Under the pieces are notes generated by a model. The model was not told the origin of the DNA, made no database searches, and saw nothing but the letters and a program-made list of their open reading frames with translations. Source: Candidatus Aminicenantota bacterium (lineage in GTDB: Bacteria > Acidobacteriota > Aminicenantia > UBA2199). From it: DNA of 7,771 nt. Made by a program: the position numbers and the translations under genes. Shown piece by piece: positions 1-5,384 of the stretch. Each line of letters opens with the position of its first letter. Within the stretch, counting starts at the first letter, position 1. The stretch spans positions 8,972,620 through 8,980,390 of the forward strand of contig CP070627.1 of the NCBI GenBank assembly GCA_020355945.1, read 5' to 3'.

Positions 1-147
1 TCGCCGCCTTTATATCATTTGTCGCCGCTTATACATCATCTGTCGCCGCCTTTATATCATTTGTCGCCGCTTATAAGTCATTTGTCGCCGCCGATATATC
101 ATTTGTACCGTGTTTTTCATCATTTGTACCGGGGAATATGCGATATG
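1..147. repeat. Seven 21-bp tandem repeats, open at left edge
   Basis: Seven consecutive 21-bp units (1-21, 22-42, 43-63, 64-84, 85-105, 106-126, 127-147). The first five begin TCGCCGC and mostly end TCATTTG or TCATCTG; the last two begin TACCG and are diverged. Units 1 and 3 are identical and units 2 and 4 are near-identical, so there is a 42-bp higher-order period. The array starts before the window and stops four bases short of the stop codon of the minus-strand gene. Because 21 is a multiple of 3, a plus-strand frame reads as heptads (SPPLYHL, SPLIHHL), and the minus strand reads as QMIYKRR-like heptads with some stops. There is no RBS, so I treat it as non-coding. The unit length suits iterons or helically phased protein-binding sites, but no Rep gene is visible. 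Confidence 0.9.
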
Positions 148-150
148 CCA

Positions 151-645
151 TCAATGCTCACTTTCCTTTTGTTTTACCGGTTCCTGGTAAATTTCCTGTC
201 CTGTCAATTCACAAAACGCGGCTTTGACAGGCTTCATATGCCCCAGGTAAATATTCAGTTCCTCGAAAATCCGGTCCGGTTCCCAGGTGTTAAACTGATT
301 TTCGCCTTTTTTTCCCCTGGCTTTTTTTTCATTTGCAGTTGGTGAAAACAGGTCTTTGAAGAAGCTGCGCACTTCCGGTGGACATTTTTCCGCCACCCGG
401 AGAATATGAATTCCTTCATCTTCGTCAATCTCCAGGAGTTTACTGATACCAGGCTCATTATCATTGATATAACGGTCAATGAAATTGATTAACAAGAAAG
501 CCCGCAGTGCTTCCGCATCATTGACAAATTCATTTAACAGTTGTTTGATATACCGGTGGGGACCGTAATCGGTCTCTTTAACCTTTTCTACATTAATAGA
601 AGCCTTAATCTCCAATTCAAACCTGAAAAGCTTTTTTACTGTCAT
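151..645 (-). CDS. Acidic protein of unknown function, last gene of four-gene operon
   Basis: 164-residue cytoplasmic protein with no signal peptide or membrane segment. I do not recognise the family. The start at 645 is chosen because GGAGGG lies 5 nt upstream; an in-frame ATG at 687 lacks this and would lengthen the overlap. The N-terminus (MTVKKLFRFELEIKAS) looks like an amphipathic beta strand. It is followed by helical, acid-rich sequence (KLLEIDEDEGIHI), then a conserved-looking AEKCPPEVRSFFKDLF stretch near residues 80-95 and a Lys/Gly-rich linker before the last 40 residues. The start lies 29 bp inside the end of the upstream gene, so the two are probably co-translated. The 21-bp repeats begin directly after its stop. 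Function unknown; its job is probably tied to the ISP-like protein. Confidence 0.8.
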   Translation of the reverse strand: MTVKKLFRFELEIKASINVEKVKETDYGPHRYIKQLLNEFVNDAEALRAFLLINFIDRYINDNEPGISKLLEIDEDEGIHILRVAEKCPPEVRSFFKDLFSPTANEKKARGKKGENQFNTWEPDRIFEELNIYLGHMKPVKAAFCELTGQEIYQEPVKQKESEH

Positions 646-1813
646 TGTTTCCCTCCAATTTTTGGAATATATATATATAATGTGCATCTCGATCAGGCAT
701 ATCTTCTTTTTGCAGCAATTCTTTGATTCGTTCCTGTTCCTCTAGATCATAATAAGGGCTAAAAAAATATCCCGGCCACTGCAAATCCTCTCCTTTGATT
801 ATCCCGGGATTGGTGGTAGAAAAACCCATTTTTTTAAAATCAAAATGGCAAAGCAGACAACATATATCATCAAGCATCCATTGCAATGACCCAGGTAATT
901 GATTACCCGTGGAAGAAAGGTATTTAAATACCGATAATCTCCTCCCAGGCATATTCTTGAACCTTGCATATTCATATGCCTTTGCCGGGGATACCTGCTG
1001 TTTTTCGTTTGATTCATCACCGGTGTAAAATACAGCGGTTCTTAAAAAACCGTCAATGATCACATGGGTAAGAAACGAACAAAATTCTTCTCCTGTTAAT
1101 TCTTCATGGAAAAAATCGCAATAATTTTTGTAGATGCTCATGGGTTCTTCATCAATATCTGTATGAAGCACCTGCTTAAAAAACGGTAACAGGACATATT
1201 GTCTTAAAAAATAGGATTTGATTGAGAGGCGCTGCTGCAATTCTATCATTGATACGCTTTTACAATATGAGGGCCGGTAATTAAGAAAACTTTCAAGCAG
1301 CCTGAGGAAATCTGCCGGGTTTTTTACCTGTTCATGGAAATCTTTGGTTAATTCTCCTGCAATAGATGCCTGGAAGGGACGTGTAAAGGATTTATTTTTA
1401 TCCCGGTAATGAAGAAAAAGAAAAAAATTAGTGCTGATTAGATTCATGAAAACCTGCCGGTATACTTGACCTAAAGGATGTATGTTGAAGCCGAAATTCC
1501 TGCTAAAGGGATTAAAGGGTTCGATATACCCGTATATTTTCGAGACCCCGTCCCACACCCGGATACAGGGAAAACCATATGAATGCTTACTGTTATTTAT
1601 CAATTCCATATCCAGGCTTTCTACCAGGACCTTTTCTTTTCGGTTATCTTGTTGTCCCGGTTGCTCCGGTTGGAATTCTTTGACTGCTGCCAGGATAACA
1701 CGAGTTAACAGGGGAATATAATCCAAAAAACATGACCGGGATTTTTGATGATAGATATAAAAGATTTCTTCCAGGTATTTCTCAAGGGCTTGATCGAAGG
1801 TCTTACTTTTCAT
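617..1813 (-). CDS. Orphan type ISP-like N-terminal protein (degenerate nuclease plus helical domain, no methyltransferase)
   Basis: 398 residues. From memory of the family, the layout follows the N-terminal half of type ISP restriction-modification / N6-adenine methylase proteins. Residues 1-50 (QALEKYLEEI...DYIPLLTRVI) match the 'YLAxL...SYYPxLExLLN' opening. Residues about 80-140 sit where the PD-(D/E)xK nuclease is normally found, and 'YGFPCIRVWDG..IYGYIEPFNP' aligns with the PDxGLF...GxIEVK strand pair. Residues about 230-330 (YCDFFHEELTGEEFCSFLTHVIIDGFLRTAVF, then LQWMLDDICCLLCHFDF) match the helical domain before the methylase core. The nuclease Asp and Lys positions are lost (Cys-Ile, and Pro-Phe after Glu), and the protein ends where the SAM-binding domain would begin; no NPPY/DPPY motif is present. 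It is probably non-catalytic, with a binding or scaffold role. It starts 11 bp inside the upstream gene with only a weak RBS, which points to coupling. Gene calling is confident; the family assignment is about 0.6. Confidence 0.75.
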   Translation of the reverse strand: MKSKTFDQALEKYLEEIFYIYHQKSRSCFLDYIPLLTRVILAAVKEFQPEQPGQQDNRKEKVLVESLDMELINNSKHSYGFPCIRVWDGVSKIYGYIEPFNPFSRNFGFNIHPLGQVYRQVFMNLISTNFFLFLHYRDKNKSFTRPFQASIAGELTKDFHEQVKNPADFLRLLESFLNYRPSYCKSVSMIELQQRLSIKSYFLRQYVLLPFFKQVLHTDIDEEPMSIYKNYCDFFHEELTGEEFCSFLTHVIIDGFLRTAVFYTGDESNEKQQVSPAKAYEYARFKNMPGRRLSVFKYLSSTGNQLPGSLQWMLDDICCLLCHFDFKKMGFSTTNPGIIKGEDLQWPGYFFSPYYDLEEQERIKELLQKEDMPDRDAHYIYIFQKLEGNNDSKKAFQV

Positions 1814-2240
1814 TAATTAATTCCCATACCATTATCATTCGTTCAACATTGGCAATGATATCTGTGATGCTTTTGAGCATTTCCATGATCTCAATTTGAT
1901 TGGCTGCAAATGCTTTAAATACCTTTTCCGTATCTTTGAATTTTTTGATGGTATCGCGGTAGTATTTATCATTTTCATTGAATTGTATCTTGCCGGTTTT
2001 ATCGATCAGTTCGGTTATTTTTATGTGTTGTTCTCTCAGTTTATCCAGTTCTTCTTTATCATTTGTTTTATTAATGATTTCTGACAATTGCCCCGACATC
2101 TGGCACAATTCTTTCAACAACCGCTGCGGTTTTCTGTCTTTAGTAAAAAGCTTTTGCGGGGGGTCCAGGGGGGCGGTTTTCTCGAAAAGAGCCCCCCCAG
2201 CGGCCACGGTCGCCGAAGGCATAGGATTATTTTTTTTCAT
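1803..2240 (-). CDS. Small helical, probably coiled-coil protein
   Basis: 145 residues, no membrane segment or signal. AGGAG lies 7 nt before the ATG at 2240. The start overlaps the end of the lipoprotein gene by 14 bp (ATGAAAAAAAATAA). From about residue 40 on, the sequence is charged and heptad-like (RLLKELCQMSGQLSEIINK, then DKLREQHIKITELIDK), ending in an amphipathic helix (EMLKSITDIIANVERMIMVW). Residues about 7-30 are different: Gly/Ala/Pro-rich sequence encoded by a G/C-run palindrome, which looks like a repeat that entered the reading frame. I do not recognise a family. Sitting between a lipoprotein and the ISP-like protein, it may bridge the two, but this is inference. Confidence 0.8.
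   Translation of the reverse strand: MKKNNPMPSATVAAGGALFEKTAPLDPPQKLFTKDRKPQRLLKELCQMSGQLSEIINKTNDKEELDKLREQHIKITELIDKTGKIQFNENDKYYRDTIKKFKDTEKVFKAFAANQIEIMEMLKSITDIIANVERMIMVWELINEK
2168..2197. repeat. G/C-run hairpin inside the coding region
   Basis: GGGGGGC at 2168-2174 pairs with GCCCCCC at 2191-2197, enclosing a partly self-complementary TTTTCTCGAAAAG core. A further G6 run lies at 2158-2163. It is far more GC-rich than its surroundings and encodes part of the N-terminus of the 145-residue protein in frame. It resembles intergenic palindromic repeats that have invaded a gene. Confidence 0.6.
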
Positions 2241-3096
2241 TGGAGAACTCCTCTAACATCTTGGCCAGTCTTGCACCGGCATTAATCAATTGGTACAGGG
2301 TTTGACCGGGTCCTTTGTTATCTTTAACCAACTTGATTAACTGTTGGTGTGTAGGCGGAATGAGCTCAACTGCCTGGATTACTTCTTTTAACATGCTGTT
2401 GATTTCCCGTTTCCGTTTCAGTATTTTAGCACCGATCTTCGCGTACTTTTCCCGGCTTGATTCTTTTGCCGGCCAGCGGAAACACACCATATATAAAAAT
2501 TGCCGGTCAAAAAAATTATTAATCAGTAATTGTGTGGTTTCCAGTTCTTGTTTGAGTTTTTCGATGATGATCTCCAGTATGGGTTGGTGTTGGTTCATGA
2601 TTTTTAAAATAAAAGCGCGCCTGGCTGAAGCGGTTAGTGTTTCAGCCAGCGCGCTGTAAATAGAAAAAGTGAGATTACTTACACCCTTATTAAGGAGGCC
2701 ATTATAGTTAAGAGATATATACTCGATATTTTTCTTCACCTGTTGGGCATTCTTAGAAATATCTTTTGTATAGTCTTTAATAATAATCGACTCCAGGAGA
2801 TCGGTATAATTTACCAGGTAATTGATGAATTCTTTTCGCAGTTCCAATTGGGTCCAGGTGAGTACGTTCGGTTCCAGGAGGGAGGGGTCTATGGTTTCTT
2901 TTTTTAATGACTCGGCAATGCGGGTATTGATTTCTTCTGCAAACAGTTGTTCAAAGCAATAGGAGGTATTTTTTCCTATTTTTTTGGTTGAATCACTGAA
3001 ATCTTTGAAGGGTTGTTTTAGATAGACAGTAGAACACCCGATAAACGTACAAAGCCAGATGAGAATAATCAATAGTATCAATATGATTCGTTTCAT
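2227..3096 (-). CDS. Predicted outer-membrane lipoprotein, all-helical
   Basis: 289 residues from the ATG at 3096, which has AGGA about 8-10 nt upstream; a GTG at 3126 is in frame but lies inside a palindromic repeat and would mask the signal peptide. A Lys/Arg N-terminus and hydrophobic stretch (IILILLIILIWLCTFIG) lead to a lipobox-like F-I-G-C, with Cys21 as the lipidated residue. Ser at +2 favours outer-membrane sorting. The remaining ~265 residues appear almost entirely helical, with repeated charged amphipathic segments (FKDFSDSTKKIGKN; IEKLKQELETTQLLINNFF). No enzymatic motif is seen. As first gene of the operon, it places at least one component of this gene set at the cell envelope. 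Family not recognised. Confidence 0.8.
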   Translation of the reverse strand: MKRIILILLIILIWLCTFIGCSTVYLKQPFKDFSDSTKKIGKNTSYCFEQLFAEEINTRIAESLKKETIDPSLLEPNVLTWTQLELRKEFINYLVNYTDLLESIIIKDYTKDISKNAQQVKKNIEYISLNYNGLLNKGVSNLTFSIYSALAETLTASARRAFILKIMNQHQPILEIIIEKLKQELETTQLLINNFFDRQFLYMVCFRWPAKESSREKYAKIGAKILKRKREINSMLKEVIQAVELIPPTHQQLIKLVKDNKGPGQTLYQLINAGARLAKMLEEFSNEKK

Positions 3097-3111
3097 TTCT
3101 TTAGTCCTGCT

Positions 3112-3200
3112 ATGAAAAAAGCCCACGAATTACACGAATTACGCGAAAAAAAATTAAAATAATTCGTGTTAATTCGAGTAATTCGTGGGCCTCTTTTTTT
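3112..3200. terminator. Palindromic 'cacgaatt' element with T-tracts on both sides
   Basis: Arms 3121-3140 and 3171-3190 are complementary at about 19 of 20 positions (outer GCCCACGAATTAC perfect), separated by an AT-rich loop. A T-run follows on the plus strand (3193-3200) and another on the minus strand (complement of 3115-3120). The form fits a bidirectional rho-independent terminator, and it would stop minus-strand transcripts from the 109-residue gene. Internally it also contains short direct repeats of 'acgaatta', a dispersed intergenic repeat type in many environmental genomes (from memory). Confidence 0.65.
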
Positions 3201-3252
3201 CATCGTCTTTGGGTGAGGCTCGCCGCATATTGGGATGCCATTATTTTTTTTA

Positions 3253-3299
3253 GCCACAGGGAGCACAGAGAACACCGATAACCCTGTGTCCCCTGTGGC
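3253..3299. repeat. Palindromic 'gccacaggg' intergenic repeat
   Basis: Arms 3253-3270 (GCCACAGGGAGCACAGAG) and 3282-3299 (CCCTGTGTCCCCTGTGGC) are complementary at 15 of 18 positions with an 11-nt loop. A third short copy (CTGTGGC) follows at 3301-3307. REP-like elements of this kind recur between genes in many uncultured bacterial genomes. No protein is encoded. Confidence 0.75.
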
Positions 3300-3328
3300 A
3301 CTGTGGCAAAAATGAAGTCATACATCAT

Positions 3329-3658
3329 TTAACATTTAACTGCGTTTGTAATGGCTTTATCCTTCACAAAACCCAGTTCGGTCAATTGTTCTTTGGTTAA
3401 AGGGCCAATTAACACGCTGTATTCGTCTTTTTTTACACCGGGTTCCTGTACAAGGGGTGATAAAATTAAAAATGGGATAGAAGATGGAATTATACATACT
3501 GCTTTTGTAATGGATGAATCCTTCACCATTCCCATTTCAGCCAATTGTTTTGTGGTTAATGGTCCCAGTAACACATATTTTTTCTCATCTTTTTTACCGG
3601 TTTCCTTTTCCACTTCTGAAAAGATCTTAAATGGGATATTAGCTGGTATTGCTGTCAT
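3329..3658 (-). CDS. Tandem-duplicated small protein (two ~55-residue modules)
   Basis: 109 residues. A very strong RBS (AAGGAGGT, 5-6 nt before ATG) fixes the start at 3658. The protein is two copies of one module: residues 1-55 and 56-109 both run x-IPxxIPFxI(F/L)S, then a Lys/Glu linker, then Y(V/S)(L)L(I)GPLTxxQLxE(M/L)GxVKD(S/K)xITxAV, each ending at or near a Cys. There is no signal peptide or membrane segment. I do not recognise the family. The module pattern (strand, turn, 'GPLTKEQL', helix, 'VKD..ITNAV') suggests a small alpha/beta fold, and the duplication suggests an internal pseudo-dimer. It is isolated between repeat elements; a terminator-like palindrome lies downstream. Confidence 0.85.
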   Translation of the reverse strand: MTAIPANIPFKIFSEVEKETGKKDEKKYVLLGPLTTKQLAEMGMVKDSSITKAVCIIPSSIPFLILSPLVQEPGVKKDEYSVLIGPLTKEQLTELGFVKDKAITNAVKC

Positions 3659-3689
3659 ATTTTACCTCCTTACCCCAGTGCATGGGGAT

Positions 3690-3720
3690 TTTGTAATTTG
3701 TGACTTGTGATTTGTGATTT
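3690..3720. repeat. Heptamer tandem repeat
   Basis: Four and a half copies of a 7-bp unit, TTTGTGA, with single-base variants (TTTGTAA, TTTGTGA, CTTGTGA, TTTGTGA, TTT). It lies upstream of the start of the duplicated 109-residue gene, between 3690 and 3720. No function is evident. Confidence 0.8.
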
Positions 3721-3732
3721 CCCTTTTTGGCA

Positions 3733-3823
3733 GAGGAAGGGATGAGAAGAAGGAATAGAGAAAAAAAATAGGATTTATTAATCCCTAAAAAAACCTCAAT
3801 TCTTCTTCTCATCTGCCTTCCTC
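3733..3823. terminator. Long imperfect inverted repeat overlapping a gene end
   Basis: Left arm 3733-3756 (GAGGAAGG, then GATGAGAAGAAG) is the reverse complement of right arm 3798-3823 (CTTCTTCTCATC, then CCTTCCTC) apart from a small bulge. An inner AGGATT/AATCCT stem and A/T runs lie in the loop. The right arm forms the last codons of the minus-strand ORF ending at 3796. It could work as a terminator, or be an inverted partial copy of that gene end. Confidence 0.6.
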
Positions 3824-4086
3824 AATCTATGTTTATAAGCTTCCAGGGACGATATTTTTTCTTCCCATAATGAGCCGCATAGGGGCGCAAATGGGTCGAA
3901 GCAAAATGAAAACACATGCAATATTACGCCCCTGCAAACCTGCGGCTTTATTATAGATTCATCAAACCCCGTGGAGACGTGGATGAATTGCTTGTACCGG
4001 GCTTGATAAATCAAGCCCCTACAATAGAATTGAGATATTGAGAGCATGGTTTTCATTCGACTCCGGGCGAAGGGTGCGGCCTTCAT
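3796..4086 (-). CDS. Possible small protein largely built from repeat DNA
   Basis: 96 codons. AGGAG sits about 8 nt before the ATG at 4086, overlapping the stop of the upstream gene, so translation is plausible. Residues about 20-72 are encoded by a chain of inverted repeats (3874-4020) and read as low-plausibility, Cys/Phe-rich sequence. The first ~20 residues and the last ~24 (WEEKISSLEAYKHRLRKADEKK) look like genuine protein, the latter a charged helix. Two readings are possible: a real small gene whose middle was invaded in frame by palindromic repeats, or a chance open frame. Function unknown. Confidence 0.35.
   Translation of the reverse strand: MKAAPFARSRMKTMLSISQFYCRGLIYQARYKQFIHVSTGFDESIIKPQVCRGVILHVFSFCFDPFAPLCGSLWEEKISSLEAYKHRLRKADEKKN
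3874..4020. repeat. Composite array of short inverted repeats
   Basis: Three successive palindromes: GCCGCA (3874-3879) with AGGGGCG (3881-3887) against CGCCCCT (3927-3933) and TGCGGC (3941-3946); ATTCATC (3957-3963) against GATGAAT (3982-3988); and GGGCTTGAT (3999-4007) against ATCAAGCCC (4010-4018). The 'aggggc...gcccct' type is a common mobile intergenic palindrome. The GAGCCGCA...GGGGCG start recurs at about 4121-4134. Confidence 0.7.
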
Positions 4087-4095
4087 GAGGAACTC

Positions 4096-4503
4096 CTAAA
4101 AAAATACTACAAATAAAGAGCCGCAGGGGGGCGACAAAAGACCAGTTACCAGGTGTTTGTATTTTTTTCCCAGCCAGACTTTATCTGGGGGATAAAAAGG
4201 GCTCCACTCAGCTTTTACTCCTTCTTGCCAGGCTTTTTCCTTGAACTGCTTTTGGAAGGCAATTTTACAGCCCTTTAATGTTGGATACTGCTTATCCCAC
4301 AATACCCTGCGGTTGTGTAGGGCCACCAGGCGGTAATTATTTTTTTCCCTCCGGATATACACGCAGTCGATAAAATAGTGTACTGAATTGATCAGCATTG
4401 AGATCTCCGGCTGTTCTTCACCTTTCATTTCTTGACGGATACCCGGTTGTTGGTTTAGTTCCAGTCCCGGTTCCAAAACTGGAAACGTATGATAGTTTCC
4501 CAT
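4096..4503 (-). CDS. 135-residue protein of unknown function
   Basis: The start at 4503 is set by AAGGAGGT 5 nt upstream; an in-frame ATG at 4575 has no such site. No signal peptide is seen at this start. The N-terminal ~45 residues are polar and probably disordered. The core (SMLINSVHYFIDCVYIRREK, then YRLVALHNRRVLWDKQYPTL) is strand-rich, followed by a basic helix (KGCKIAFQKQFKEKAWQEG) and a motif with W, P and D (KAEWSPFYPPDKVWLGKKY). The last ~12 residues (SPPCGSLFVVFF) coincide with a GC-rich repeat fragment, so the original C-terminus may have been replaced. Ten bases separate its stop from the next ATG, so the two may share a transcript. Family not recognised. Confidence 0.7.
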   Translation of the reverse strand: MGNYHTFPVLEPGLELNQQPGIRQEMKGEEQPEISMLINSVHYFIDCVYIRREKNNYRLVALHNRRVLWDKQYPTLKGCKIAFQKQFKEKAWQEGVKAEWSPFYPPDKVWLGKKYKHLVTGLLSPPCGSLFVVFF

Positions 4504-4562
4504 ATTGACCTCCTTAGGGGTGAAAAATCTGGCCACAGGTTTTAATCTTGATAGAAAAAATA

Positions 4563-4591
4563 TTGACATTATCATCTTTTTGATATAGAAT
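4563..4591 (+). promoter_or_regulatory. Near-consensus sigma70 promoter
   Basis: TTGACA at 4563-4568, 17-nt spacer, TAGAAT at 4586-4591. The -35 is perfect and the -10 has one mismatch to TATAAT. Transcription would start near 4598 and run rightward into a region without a convincing gene. It lies back-to-back with the minus-strand gene starting at 4503. Confidence 0.6.
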
Positions 4592-4639
4592 ACAAGTTCG
4601 ATTACGCAAATATTATTAAAATGAAACCCGGAGCCCGAA

Positions 4640-4717
4640 ATGTCACTTGTAACAAATGCTATTGCCGGACTGCCGCGTCTTTTTGTTTGTCAATTTTTCT
4701 TCATGGCAAAATTATAA
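4640..4717 (+). CDS. Possible 25-residue hydrophobic peptide
   Basis: ATG at 4640 has GGAG 6 nt upstream and lies about 40 nt after the predicted transcription start. The product would be short and hydrophobic (LPRLFVCQFFFMAKL end). A longer overlapping frame from 4621 (82 codons) has no RBS. Small hydrophobic peptides of this size can be toxins or leader peptides, but nothing beyond RBS and promoter position supports this. Low confidence. Confidence 0.2.
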   Translation: MSLVTNAIAGLPRLFVCQFFFMAKL

Positions 4718-5067
4718 TTCTTAATTTCAAAAATTTCAAGCAAAAAGATAAAAAAAATTTGCGATTACAATATTTTTTTACCAAGCCAGGTTATGCAAAA
4801 CCCGGGCAAAGGGGAGTAACAGGAGGTATTGTAAAAAGTTTCATGAAAAAATATGAAAGCTCAGGTTGAGCTAAAAGCAGTTGTTTTAGGTTAGATTTTT
4901 TGTTCTTTGACTTTCCAGTTAGCCAGGTTAATTATCCGGTGCCTCTCTACCCTTTACGATTAAATTTTGCCCCTGATTTCTATATCTCTAAATGCAACGG
5001 GTGTTTGTAGAGAATACAGAGGTTAAAAAGATTTTTCCCACGCTCTAACATGTTTTATGGAAATGCC

Positions 5068-5134
5068 GTATTGTGGAAAGCCATGGAAAAATCCGGTAAA
5101 AACGTCCGGATTTTCCCACACCTTACCACAATAC
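5068..5134. repeat. Nested hairpin with symmetric internal loop
   Basis: Outer stem GTATTGTGG (5068-5076) with CCACAATAC (5126-5134), perfect. A 7x7 symmetric internal loop follows. The inner stem is 5084-5096 (TGGAAAAATCCGG) with 5106-5118 (CCGGATTTTCCCA), one mismatch, 9-nt loop. No T-tract follows, so it is not a classical terminator. Confidence 0.75.
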
Positions 5135-5135
5135 T

Positions 5136-5168
5136 TGGAAAAGTCGAGAAAAGAGTTCGACTTTTCCA
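5136..5168. repeat. Perfect 12-bp hairpin
   Basis: TGGAAAAGTCGA (5136-5147) pairs perfectly with TCGACTTTTCCA (5157-5168) around a 9-nt loop. It begins two bases after the previous hairpin. Stem tops (TGGAAAA) and loop length match the previous inner stem while the stem bases differ in compensated fashion, as for related structured elements. Confidence 0.8.
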
Positions 5169-5202
5169 CATTCCCACAAAACTTTTAGCCTCCGATCATT
5201 GA

Positions 5203-5304
5203 AATGTGGAAAAACAAGGATTACAGGCCCTTGCCGTATTCTATTGCTCCTTGACTGAAGTTACATCTCTTTGATAAGGCAAGTGGATTGTGTTTTCCCA
5301 CATT
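5203..5304. repeat. Spaced inverted repeat with inner stem
   Basis: 5203-5216 (AATGTGGAAAAACA) pairs with 5291-5304 (TGTTTTCCCACATT), one mismatch in 14. Inside, CTTGCC (5230-5235) pairs with GGCAAG (5278-5283). Same GTGGAAAA/TTTTCCCAC theme as the two hairpins to its left. Confidence 0.6.
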
Positions 5305-5384
5305 CCAACAATCTCCGGCTATTTCTTTTTTAAGAAAAATGAAAATCAGGTAAATAAAAAGAATAAACCAGAGATTTAAGCGAC

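Larger units (their letters stand above)
4720..5384. other. 665-bp gene-free region with hairpins
   Basis: No credible protein gene on either strand. It holds a small palindrome AGCTCA-ggt-TGAGCT (4858-4872), an AGGAGG at 4821-4826 with no useful ORF after it, and from 5030 a cluster of hairpins and TTTTCC(C)ACA motifs described separately. It separates the plus-strand promoter at 4563 from the end of the transposase gene, and may include the left end of the insertion sequence. I could not identify terminal inverted repeats. Confidence 0.6.

Noticed and set aside
1..147. CRISPR array
   Set aside because: Units are contiguous 21-mers without unique spacers, and no cas genes are present.
19..345. 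Plus-strand frame reading SPLIHHL-type heptads
   Set aside because: It arises from the 21-bp repeats, has no RBS, and its second half is antisense to a well-supported minus-strand gene.
4621..4869. 82-codon plus-strand frame after the promoter
   Set aside because: No RBS before the ATG, unnatural composition (Lys/Phe-rich, no domain pattern). The shorter frame at 4640 has the better RBS, and even that is weak.
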